The notes below the pieces were generated by a model. That model saw only the letters and a program-made list of their open reading frames with translations, was not told where the DNA came from and did not search any database. Below are positions 45,805-54,179 of a DNA stretch of 64,000 bases, piece after piece (the first letter of the stretch is position 1; each line of letters opens with the position of its first letter). Both the position numbers and the translations under genes were made by a program. The stretch spans positions 124,001 to 188,000 of the forward strand of contig NZ_ATWY01000005.1 in the NCBI RefSeq assembly GCF_000421405.1, written 5' to 3'. The stretch comes from Butyrivibrio sp. NC2007. Its GTDB lineage: Bacteria; Bacillota; Clostridia; Lachnospirales; Lachnospiraceae.

Positions 45805-47537
45805 GAAACTTTAGAAGCTATTTCCTTAATTTAAAAAAGTACCAGGCTCCGCTGGAAAAGTACGTATTTCCCGTGATCCTTCTCTTATATCCGCTTATTG
45901 GCCTTAATTTGGGGCTGGATATAACGGACACCACCTACGGCCTTTCCAACTATGAGTTTCTTGGAAATATAGATCCCATGTGGGCTCTGTCAACGTTTCT
46001 CAGTAACGTGGCAGGAAGGCTGTTTATGAACCTTCCCTTTGCAGGGACCATGCTGGGAATGAGCGTATATTGCAGCTTTGTGATAAGTCTGATAGCTCTT
46101 TTGCCCTATTACCTTCTGCAGAAGTGGATGCCGGGCTGGATGATCTTCATCGGTGAGTTCATTGCAGAGAGCCTGTGCTGGTGCCCAAGAGTCATCATGT
46201 ACAACTATCTGACCTATCTGTTCTTTACGCTGGGAACACTTCTTTTGCTGGTGGGAATCTTCGAGTGGAAGAGACAGAACCTCTTTCTTGTCATTGCAGG
46301 TGTATGCTTTGGAATGAGCGTTATGGCCCGCTTTCCAAATGTGGTAGAAGCTGCAATGATACTGGTTTTATGGTTCTACGCATTTATAACTCACGGCAAA
46401 TTTTCGGAGACTCTGAAAAAGACCCTTATCTGTATCGCGGGATATATCGCAGGCCTTTTAATTCCCTTTATCGGAATTGTAGGTCTTTATGGTCCCGGCG
46501 CTTACTTTGAGATGATAGGAAGCCTTTTTGGAATGACCGAGAAGGCCTCTGACTATACAGCCGGCGGAATGATAAGTTCCATCATAAGTGCATATTTCAG
46601 TACCGCTACGGACATGTTTATCATGCTTCCCTGCATAGCTGCAGGAATCATTATGTTCATGCTCCTTCCGGACAGATATGTTTTGGTAAAAAAGCTCCTG
46701 TACATCGCAGGACTTTTCATAGTCGTTAAGTTCTATTTCTCGAGAGGTGTATTTACAAAAAATTATCACTATTATGACTGTGTCTTCCAGGCAGCCATGA
46801 TGTTTGTTATCATCGCACTTATCCTGTGCATCGTAGGAAGCACAGGAGTTTTAAACGGAAGCAAACAGGAGCAGACCCTTGCTTTTGCGGCGCTTATGAT
46901 AATTCTCATAACGCCCCTTGGAAGCAACAACTACACCTTCCCTGTTATCAATAACCTCTTTATAGTTGCGCCGGTAGTACTCTGGCTCATGAGAAGGCTG
47001 ATGCAGAGAGTAGGGCAGGCTCAGTACCATTTCGCATGGCAGGCCATGATCTCCATGGTCATTACCGTGCTCATTGTTCAGGGTATCATTTTCCATTTCA
47101 GCTTTGCTTTTATGGATGCTGTGGATGGAAGCAAGAGAGATGCTTACTGCAGCATTCCTAAGGTTTCGGGGATGAAGACAACTAAAGAGAATGCAGCTAC
47201 TTTGGATGAGCTTTATGCTGCACTTAAGGATGAGGGTCTTTTGCAGGACAAAGTCCTCTTATTTGGTGGAGTTCCGGGACTTTCATACATTCTTGATATG
47301 GAGCCTGCAATCGACACCGTATGGCCGGATCTTGACAGCTATTCGACATCCAAGTTTGATGAGCAGCTTATGGAACTTAGTACATCTGGGGATGCACCTT
47401 CTGTGATCATGGGAAAAGACCTGGCTGAGTATGCCAACATAGATGAGAAATATGACATTTTGATGGACTATATTGCTAATCACGATTATAATAAGGTCTT
47501 TGAGAATGATAGATTTATGGTTTTTAGCAGTAAATAG
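45801..47537 (+). CDS. GT-C-like polytopic membrane protein, unknown
   Basis: 578 residues with about 12 hydrophobic segments and a C-terminal soluble domain of about 120 residues. The first outer loop has GLDITDTTYGLSNYEF, an Asp-rich motif as in other GT-C proteins here. TTG 45801 is used (GAGGAG upstream, four-base overlap with the acyltransferase). It is followed by a GtrA gene, which suggests it may be the external transferase of a Gtr-type set. Confidence 0.75.
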   Translation: MRNFRSYFLNLKKYQAPLEKYVFPVILLLYPLIGLNLGLDITDTTYGLSNYEFLGNIDPMWALSTFLSNVAGRLFMNLPFAGTMLGMSVYCSFVISLIALLPYYLLQKWMPGWMIFIGEFIAESLCWCPRVIMYNYLTYLFFTLGTLLLLVGIFEWKRQNLFLVIAGVCFGMSVMARFPNVVEAAMILVLWFYAFITHGKFSETLKKTLICIAGYIAGLLIPFIGIVGLYGPGAYFEMIGSLFGMTEKASDYTAGGMISSIISAYFSTATDMFIMLPCIAAGIIMFMLLPDRYVLVKKLLYIAGLFIVVKFYFSRGVFTKNYHYYDCVFQAAMMFVIIALILCIVGSTGVLNGSKQEQTLAFAALMIILITPLGSNNYTFPVINNLFIVAPVVLWLMRRLMQRVGQAQYHFAWQAMISMVITVLIVQGIIFHFSFAFMDAVDGSKRDAYCSIPKVSGMKTTKENAATLDELYAALKDEGLLQDKVLLFGGVPGLSYILDMEPAIDTVWPDLDSYSTSKFDEQLMELSTSGDAPSVIMGKDLAEYANIDEKYDILMDYIANHDYNKVFENDRFMVFSSK

Positions 47538-47548
47538 GAGTTTATGAA

Positions 47549-48052
47549 ATGACTGAGACACATGAAACAATTGAAACACAGGTAGCAGAGAAGAAGGATA
47601 TCTTTGACAAGATCATGTCACTGCCGGTTCTGAATATATTAGAACCTTTTTACAAGAAATATAAGGAAGGGCTTCTGTACCTGTTCTTCGGAGGACTTAC
47701 ATTCTTTCTGAGCATCTTCCTGTTCTGGTTTATGGGTGAGGGCGTAATGCACCTCAATCCGATCGTAAATAACACTATCGACTGGGTTATTTGCGTTGCA
47801 TTTCAGTTTTTTACAAACAGAACATGGGTGTTTGACGGAAAAGTTGATAACAAAAAGGATTTCCTCAAGCAGGCAGGTTCCTTCACTGCGGGAAGACTCT
47901 TCACACTTGTTGTTGAAGATGGCCTGATCTTTATTTTTGTATCACTGCTGAAGTTCCCTGAGATGCCGGTAAAGCTTGGAGCGACATTTATTGTAATAGT
48001 ACTTAATTACATCATCAGTAAGCTTATCGTATTTAAGAAAAAAGAGGATTAA
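47549..48052 (+). CDS. GtrA-family membrane protein
   Basis: 167 residues with four hydrophobic helices. LYLFFGGLTFFLSIFLFW and VICVAFQFFTNRTWVF are the GtrA pattern (Asn-Arg-x-Trp-x-Phe). GtrA proteins are thought to flip polyprenyl-phosphate monosaccharides made by GtrB. An N-terminal cytoplasmic extension of about 40 residues precedes the first helix. A GtrB-like gene is at 51530, six positions later in the same run. Confidence 0.88.
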   Translation: MTETHETIETQVAEKKDIFDKIMSLPVLNILEPFYKKYKEGLLYLFFGGLTFFLSIFLFWFMGEGVMHLNPIVNNTIDWVICVAFQFFTNRTWVFDGKVDNKKDFLKQAGSFTAGRLFTLVVEDGLIFIFVSLLKFPEMPVKLGATFIVIVLNYIISKLIVFKKKED

Positions 48053-48055
48053 ATC

Positions 48056-49192
48056 ATGCGCATTAACTTTAATGTTCCCCCTTATACGGGAAAAGAGTTT
48101 GATTACATAAAAGAGTGTGTAGAGAACCAGAAGATCTGCGGAGATGGTCCATACACAGCAAAAGATAATGAGTGGATCGAGAAAAAGACAGGAGTTACAA
48201 AGGCTCTTCTTACAACCTCCTGCACTCATGCCACTGAGATGGCTGCGATTCTTGCAGATATCAAAGAGGGTGATGAAGTCATCATGCCTTCCTACACCTT
48301 TGTTTCAACTGCCAATGCCTTTGTTTTAAGAGGTGCCAAGGTTATTTTTGTCGACATCAGACCTGACACCATGAACATTGATGAGAATCTGATCGAGCAG
48401 GCAATTACTTCAAAGACAAGAGCTATCGTCCCTGTGCACTACGCAGGAGTTGGCTGTGAGATGGACACCATCATGGACATCGCAAAAAGGCACAACCTCT
48501 TTGTCATTGAAGATGCTGCTCAGGGCGTTATGGCAACCTACAAGGGCAAGGCTCTCGGTGCCATCGGAGATTTTGGTAACTACAGCTTCCACGAGACCAA
48601 GAATTACAGCATGGGTGAGGGCGGAGCGCTTCTTCTTCGCGATGAGACCTATGTTGATAACGCCATCATCATCAGAGAAAAGGGAACCAACAGAACCCTC
48701 TATAAGCTTGGCAAGGTTGATAAGTACAGCTGGATCATGCCCGGTTCATCCTATCTTCCAAGCGATATGAACGCAGCTTACCTCTATGCTCAGCTTCAGA
48801 TGGCAGATGAGATCAATGCCGACAGATTGAATCACTACAACAGATACTACGAGGCACTTAAGCCTCTTGAAGAGAAGGGCCTTATTGAACTGCCTTATGT
48901 GCCAAAAGAGTGCGTTCACAATGCCCACATGTTCTACATTAAATGTAAGGACTTCGAGGAGAGAAAGGGCCTTATCGATTATCTCATGGCTAACGATGTC
49001 CTTCCTGCTTCTCACTATGTTCCGCTCCACTCAGCCAAGGCAGGACTTATCTACAGTGAATTCAGGGGAAAAGATAAGTACACTACCAAGGAGAGTGAGA
49101 GACTTCTGCGTCTTCCTATGTACTACAAGCTCACAGACGAGGATCTGGACGAGGTTGTTACAAGGGTTAAGGAGTACTACAAATTTACGTAA
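48056..49192 (+). CDS. rffA: dTDP-4-amino-4,6-dideoxygalactose transaminase
   Basis: 378 residues of the DegT/DnrJ aminotransferase fold. It matches E. coli WecE/RffA along its length: FNVPPYTGKEFDYI, GDEVIMPSYTFVSTANAFVLR, EDAAQGVM, and SFHETKNYSMGEGG with the PLP lysine. It moves an amino group from glutamate to dTDP-4-keto-6-deoxyglucose, giving dTDP-Fuc4N. The substrate also feeds the RfbD route. It begins 3 bp after GtrA, and a GNAT lies two genes on. Confidence 0.93.
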   Translation: MRINFNVPPYTGKEFDYIKECVENQKICGDGPYTAKDNEWIEKKTGVTKALLTTSCTHATEMAAILADIKEGDEVIMPSYTFVSTANAFVLRGAKVIFVDIRPDTMNIDENLIEQAITSKTRAIVPVHYAGVGCEMDTIMDIAKRHNLFVIEDAAQGVMATYKGKALGAIGDFGNYSFHETKNYSMGEGGALLLRDETYVDNAIIIREKGTNRTLYKLGKVDKYSWIMPGSSYLPSDMNAAYLYAQLQMADEINADRLNHYNRYYEALKPLEEKGLIELPYVPKECVHNAHMFYIKCKDFEERKGLIDYLMANDVLPASHYVPLHSAKAGLIYSEFRGKDKYTTKESERLLRLPMYYKLTDEDLDEVVTRVKEYYKFT

Positions 49193-49207
49193 GACGGAGC
49201 TCTTTGT

Positions 49208-50956
49208 ATGAAAAAAGCACATCAGGGTATGAACTTCATAGTACCTGCATTATTAACGCTGGGGGTTTTCGTGATTGTTTCTTGTTTTGGGGACTTTTAC
49301 TTTGACCTCAATGATGATGTGCTCATGAAAGATATATTGTCGGGAGCCTATACCGGGATTCCCGCCGGACACAACATTCAGATGCTGTATCCCATCAGCG
49401 CCTTAATTGCCCTTATCTACAGGGTATTTAAGGGCCTTGATGTGTATGGCATCTTTTTATGTGCACTTCAGTTTTTGTGCGTGTATATTGTGGCAGAGCG
49501 TGCTTTTTCAGCTTTTGAAGACAGGATTTCCAAGGTTATAACCGCTCTTTGTGTGTTCCTGTTTATGCTGGGCACCATCGGCTCTCACTTTGTTTTTGTC
49601 CAGTACACCTTTACCGTGGGCTTTATGTCCGCAACTGCAGCCTTCCTCATCATGACGCATGAGGGAGATGGGAAAAGAGATCACGTACTGGCGGTAGTTC
49701 TTATAACACTTGCCTATCTTATAAGGTCTGAGATGCTTCTTTTGACCCTTCCTATCGTGGGCGTGGCAATATTTGCCAGGTGGCTTATGCAAAAGGACCT
49801 GTTTTGGAAATATTTTAAGCTCCTGGTTTTCATAATTGCCGGTATAGCAGTATCCATGGTGCTCCACAAGATAGGCTATTCTTCATCTGAGTGGAAGGAG
49901 TTTAATAACCTCTTTGATGCAAGGACAGAGCTTTACGACTTCCAGTACATACCGGATTATGCAGAGAACAAGGAGTTCTTTGACAGTATCGGACTGTCGG
50001 AAGCTGAACAGCAGCTACTTGTGAACTATAACTACGGAATAGATGATGAGATAAATGCAGATACTCTGTGGGCTGTGGCAGAATATGCCTCCGGGCAAAA
50101 GACAGATGAGACTCCCTTTATGGAAAACCTTAAGGCCAGCACAGTCTCTTATCTGTACAGATTAAGGCATATAACCTATCAAAAGAGCTATGAGTATCCC
50201 ATGACGGATGCGCCTTGGAATATAATAGCACTGGTTCTTTATTTAACAGCGTTTGTTATTTATTGCCTTGCGCAGGACAAAAACAGAAAGCTTTGCGGAA
50301 TATTCTCGGTGCTTCTTCTCTTTGCCTGCAGAACCACGCTGTGGCTTTACATAATAATGAGGGGTAGAGACCCGATCAGGATCACCCATCCTCTCTACCT
50401 CATGGAGATATTTGTTCTTCTTGGCATGATCCTTTTGGAAAGCAAAAATAGCAAGCGATATGCTTATGTTCCTCTTGTGGCAGTTTCACTGGCGTCTCTT
50501 ATCTTCATTCCAAACCAGTTTGGAGTCATTAAGGACGAGATGGCAGAGAGGGATGTGATGAGAGCTCACTATGATGCGCTCTATGACTACTTTGCACAGA
50601 ACAGGGACTCATTCTACTTCTGTGACGTCTACACCTCGGTCAAAGCCACTGATGAAGGTGAGAGAACCTTCTCTGAAAAGATGTTTGACCGCGTAGATAA
50701 TCGCCTTGCCAATCACGACCTCATGGGAGGCTGGGCATCTAAGAGTCCTCTTTACTACGACAAGTTGAGTGCCTATGGCTTTGCTTCCATGCATGATGCC
50801 ATTTTGAGCGATGGCGTCTATGTGGTGACCAAAGAGTCCTCGGGAATCGAGTGGCTTTCTGATTACTACCTGGATAAGGGAGTAAATACAGAGCTTCAAA
50901 AGATAGATACAGTGGCAGATGTGTTCTATGTCTACAAGGTCACATCCGCAAACTGA
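49208..50956 (+). CDS. GT-C-like polytopic membrane protein, unknown
   Basis: 582 residues with about ten hydrophobic segments and a soluble tail of about 130 residues. The first loop has FYFDLNDDVLMKDILSG, the acidic outer-loop pattern shared by the GT-C-like proteins in this cluster. It lies between RffA and the GNAT of the proposed Fuc4NAc set, so it could transfer Fuc4NAc from a lipid carrier. That role is inference. Confidence 0.75.
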   Translation: MKKAHQGMNFIVPALLTLGVFVIVSCFGDFYFDLNDDVLMKDILSGAYTGIPAGHNIQMLYPISALIALIYRVFKGLDVYGIFLCALQFLCVYIVAERAFSAFEDRISKVITALCVFLFMLGTIGSHFVFVQYTFTVGFMSATAAFLIMTHEGDGKRDHVLAVVLITLAYLIRSEMLLLTLPIVGVAIFARWLMQKDLFWKYFKLLVFIIAGIAVSMVLHKIGYSSSEWKEFNNLFDARTELYDFQYIPDYAENKEFFDSIGLSEAEQQLLVNYNYGIDDEINADTLWAVAEYASGQKTDETPFMENLKASTVSYLYRLRHITYQKSYEYPMTDAPWNIIALVLYLTAFVIYCLAQDKNRKLCGIFSVLLLFACRTTLWLYIIMRGRDPIRITHPLYLMEIFVLLGMILLESKNSKRYAYVPLVAVSLASLIFIPNQFGVIKDEMAERDVMRAHYDALYDYFAQNRDSFYFCDVYTSVKATDEGERTFSEKMFDRVDNRLANHDLMGGWASKSPLYYDKLSAYGFASMHDAILSDGVYVVTKESSGIEWLSDYYLDKGVNTELQKIDTVADVFYVYKVTSAN

Positions 50957-50968
50957 TTGGAGATATGC

Positions 50969-51508
50969 ATGAAAGAATATGAATTTGTAAAAAAGGGAAA
51001 TCTGGTGAGCCTTCGCCTTTCAGACGAGGACGATATCCCCATGATCGTGGAGTGGCGAAACAAAACAAGAGTCCGCATGAACCACGTATATCGTGAGGAC
51101 TTTACCATCGATGGCCAAAAGGCTTGGAAAGAAAAGAATATTGATACCGGAAAGGCAGTTCAATTCATCATCTGTGAAAACAGGCAGGACAGAAGGATTC
51201 CAAGACCCGTCGGCGTTGTTCATTTCCACGGAATTGATAAAACCAAAGGCGAGGCTGAGTACGGAATATACATCGGTGAAGAGGATGCACTCGGAAAGGG
51301 CTACGCCAAAGAGGCAGCAGTACTGGCCCTTGAATATGCCAAGGAAACGCTGGGACTTAAAAAGGCAGTACTTCGTGCCTTTGCTTCCAACATCGCTGCA
51401 ATAAAGAGCTATACTCATGCAGGTTTTGTAAAAACCGCGGATGTTCCCAAGGTTCTGTGCAGTGATGGTCAAAAAGATGATATGATAATAATGGAAAAGA
51501 GTTTATAG
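50969..51508 (+). CDS. GNAT N-acetyltransferase, candidate dTDP-Fuc4N acetyltransferase
   Basis: 179 residues. A GNAT domain of the RimJ/sugar-amine type: LRLSDEDDIPMIVEWRNKT at the start and EDALGKGYAKEAAVLAL as the acetyl-CoA loop. Close to RffA, the likely substrate is dTDP-4-amino-4,6-dideoxygalactose, as for WecD; sequence alone gives only GNAT. ATG 50969 follows GGAG. TTG 50957 is less likely. The 3' neighbour starts one base after its stop or 21 bp later. Confidence 0.8.
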   Translation: MKEYEFVKKGNLVSLRLSDEDDIPMIVEWRNKTRVRMNHVYREDFTIDGQKAWKEKNIDTGKAVQFIICENRQDRRIPRPVGVVHFHGIDKTKGEAEYGIYIGEEDALGKGYAKEAAVLALEYAKETLGLKKAVLRAFASNIAAIKSYTHAGFVKTADVPKVLCSDGQKDDMIIMEKSL

Positions 51509-51529
51509 ATGGGAGAGGAAGCAAAATCA

Positions 51530-52477
51530 ATGTCTAAGAAACTAATCAGCTTTTGCATTCCATGCTACAGATCAGAACAGACCCTTGAGGGCGTTATCAG
51601 GGAAATAGATGAGACCATGAAAAAGATGGCCTCTTATTCCTATGAGATAATCCTGGTAAACGACGGTTCACCGGATAACACCTGGGGCAAGATCCGTGAG
51701 CTTGCAGATAAAAGTGAGCTAAAAAACATACTTGGTATAAACCTTGCCAAGAACTTCGGTCAGCATGCTGCCATTATGGCGGCTTTAAACGCAGCTGCCG
51801 GAGATTACATAGTCTGCCTTGACGATGACGGACAGACTCCTGCAGACGAAGTGGATAAGCTTATTGCAGCCCTTGAAGGCGGCGCAGATGTTGCCTATGC
51901 AAGGTACAGCCACAAGCAGCACAATCTCTTCAGGAATTTCGGTACGGCCATGAATGAGTGGATGGCCTCTGTCATGCTTGGTAAACCAAAAGACCTCTAT
52001 GTGTCCAGTTACTTTGCTGTAAAGCGCTTTGTTGTCAATGAGATGGTCAAGTATGAGAGCTCTTACCCTTACGTAATAGGCCTCGTCCTTCGTACCACCA
52101 GAAATATCGTAAACGTAGATGTCACCCACAGAAGAAGGGAAGTCGGCCAGAGCGGATATACCCTTGGTAAGCTCTTTGCCCTCTGGATCAACGGCTTTAC
52201 TGCCTTTAGCATTAAGCCCCTCAGGATCGCTACCGTGACAGGAGCCGTATTTGCAATACTGGGCTTTATCTACGGAATTTACACCATTATCAAGAAGTTT
52301 GTCCTGCCGGATGTGCAGATCGGATTCTCGGCTCTCATGAGCGCAGTAGTGTTCATGGGCGGCGCTATCATGCTGATGCTGGGAATGATCGGAGAGTACC
52401 TCGGCAGACTCTATATATCACAGAATAAGAATCCGCAGTTCGTTATCAGGGAGACTACCCGCGATGAAACCAGATAA
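51530..52477 (+). CDS. GtrB/ArnC-like polyprenyl-phosphate glycosyltransferase (GT2)
   Basis: 315 residues. ISFCIPCYRSEQTLEGVIRE, LVNDGSPDNT, NLAKNFGQHAAIMAAL and CLDDDGQTP give the GT-A domain of the ArnC/GtrB type, and two helices close the protein. ArnC-type enzymes load 4-amino sugars on undecaprenyl phosphate, which suits a Fuc4N(Ac) donor. ATG 51530 has GAGAGGAAG upstream; ATG 51509 next to the previous stop is the alternative. Confidence 0.88.
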   Translation: MSKKLISFCIPCYRSEQTLEGVIREIDETMKKMASYSYEIILVNDGSPDNTWGKIRELADKSELKNILGINLAKNFGQHAAIMAALNAAAGDYIVCLDDDGQTPADEVDKLIAALEGGADVAYARYSHKQHNLFRNFGTAMNEWMASVMLGKPKDLYVSSYFAVKRFVVNEMVKYESSYPYVIGLVLRTTRNIVNVDVTHRRREVGQSGYTLGKLFALWINGFTAFSIKPLRIATVTGAVFAILGFIYGIYTIIKKFVLPDVQIGFSALMSAVVFMGGAIMLMLGMIGEYLGRLYISQNKNPQFVIRETTRDETR

Positions 52478-52487
52478 GGATGCAAAA

Positions 52488-54107
52488 ATGGCCTGGCTTA
52501 TGTCAGGCTTGTTTGGCGTTTTGGCAAGTGTTTTTTTAATATTCGGATATCAGCTTGAAAGTGCAGATGCCATCAATTTAAATGATAAGAATGCCCTGTC
52601 GATACTTTTGATGTTCATTCTGATCTTCACCATTGATACCAGGTACGTGTGGAGAAACTACAACAGCGCGCTTCACGGTGGCAAGCTCTTTGGCTTTATC
52701 ACCCTTCCTAAGGACACAGGTGATGCAGAGGTATCAAGAAGAGACTTCCTTATCAATTACCTGTCAATGATAGCTCTTAGCATTCCAGTCATGCTGGCAG
52801 AGTTTCCGGGATTTTTTGTTTACGACGCACAGGATGAACTTAACGAGGTGCTTACAAGGTCTTTTACCACCCATCATCCGCTGCTCCATGTCCTATTGCT
52901 GGGCGGAATTATCGCTCTGTTCCACAAGATATCAGGCTCCTGGAATGTGGGAATCTTTGCCTACATATTCCTGCAGATGCTGGTGATAACAGCTATCTTT
53001 GCCTATGTGGTCACTTACCTTCAGAAGCGCGGAATTGGCAAGAGATCAAGAATTCTCTGGGTTTTGTACTATGGACTGTTCCCGACAATAGTCATGTACA
53101 CGCTCTGCTCCTGCAAAGACGGCCTGTTTTCGGCGCTGCTCCTTCTTCTGACAGTATTTCTGGTTCAGCTGGTGGCAAGCCCTGAGGCTTTCTTATCTGA
53201 CAAAAAGAAGATAGCAGTTTTCGTCCTTACGGCAGTACTTATGCCCATGTTCAGGCACAACGGCTTTTATGCATATCTGGTATTTATTCCATTTGCTCTT
53301 ATCTATTTCAGAAAGAGCTTAAAGCCCATGCTTATCGGTATGCTTGTAGCGCCGGTGGTGCTTTATCTGGCATTATCGGGCCTTTTGTCCGCAGTATGCC
53401 ACACTGAAGGGACTCATCACCAGGAGATGCTCACAGTGCCAATCATGCAGCTGGCAAGAGTCTACGCTTATGAAGGCGATAGTCTCACTGCTCAGGAAAA
53501 AGAGCTGATAGAGAGCTACATACCAAAGAGTAATCTGGATAAATACACGCCCAGAGTATCAGACCTTGTAAAGGTTGACTTTAACAACGAGCTCTATGAA
53601 CAGAACAGCGCAGGCTTCTGGAAGGCATGGAAGACACAGCTCGTTAAGCACCCGATTGCTTACGTCAATGCCTGGCTTCTTACCTCCTACGGTTACTGGT
53701 ATCCGCCGGCAATAATTAACGTTTATAAGGGCAACTCGGTTTACTCTTTTACCTACGAGGACAGCTCCTACTTTGGCTACGAGGTTGAGCCTCCGGGAGA
53801 GAGAAAGAGCCTTATCCCTGCAATTGATAAGCTCTACAGATATCTGTCCATCGGCTCATTCCAGCAGGATGCGCCGGTGCTTCACTTATTCTTTGGTCCC
53901 GGACTATATGTTTTTATCTACATGTTCGTGTTTGCTTACAGGCTCTATAAAAAGAGATTTGGAAATATATTGCCGTTTATGCCCATGCTGCTCACTTTCT
54001 GTACAGTGCTCCTTGGGCCGACATATCTTGTAAGGTACGTCCTGTACCTATGGCTGTGCATGCCACTTCTTTTGGTGACTGCAAAGGCCGTTAAAGAGGC
54101 GCAGTAA
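52488..54107 (+). CDS. DUF6020-like polytopic membrane protein
   Basis: 539 residues with about 12 hydrophobic segments. The outer-loop motif FVYDAQDELNEVLTRSFTTH, followed at once by HPLLH, resembles Lachnospiraceae proteins of DUF6020, recognised by eye. The motif placement suits a GT-C glycosyltransferase. ATG 52488 has AAGGAT at good spacing; ATG 52464, overlapping the upstream gene by 14 bp, is an alternative. The neighbours suggest it uses the lipid-linked sugar made by the preceding GtrB-like enzyme. Confidence 0.75.
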   Translation: MAWLMSGLFGVLASVFLIFGYQLESADAINLNDKNALSILLMFILIFTIDTRYVWRNYNSALHGGKLFGFITLPKDTGDAEVSRRDFLINYLSMIALSIPVMLAEFPGFFVYDAQDELNEVLTRSFTTHHPLLHVLLLGGIIALFHKISGSWNVGIFAYIFLQMLVITAIFAYVVTYLQKRGIGKRSRILWVLYYGLFPTIVMYTLCSCKDGLFSALLLLLTVFLVQLVASPEAFLSDKKKIAVFVLTAVLMPMFRHNGFYAYLVFIPFALIYFRKSLKPMLIGMLVAPVVLYLALSGLLSAVCHTEGTHHQEMLTVPIMQLARVYAYEGDSLTAQEKELIESYIPKSNLDKYTPRVSDLVKVDFNNELYEQNSAGFWKAWKTQLVKHPIAYVNAWLLTSYGYWYPPAIINVYKGNSVYSFTYEDSSYFGYEVEPPGERKSLIPAIDKLYRYLSIGSFQQDAPVLHLFFGPGLYVFIYMFVFAYRLYKKRFGNILPFMPMLLTFCTVLLGPTYLVRYVLYLWLCMPLLLVTAKAVKEAQ

Positions 54108-54179
54108 GCCGTTTGATTAAGCCCTCTTTGTGTGATATCATACTATGATGCACAATTTTGCGCCGGAAAAGGTTTTGAT

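Noticed and set aside
48056..49192. PseC, the missing Pse aminotransferase
   Set aside because: The sequence follows WecE/RffA along its whole length, which acts on a dTDP sugar; PseC is expected elsewhere.
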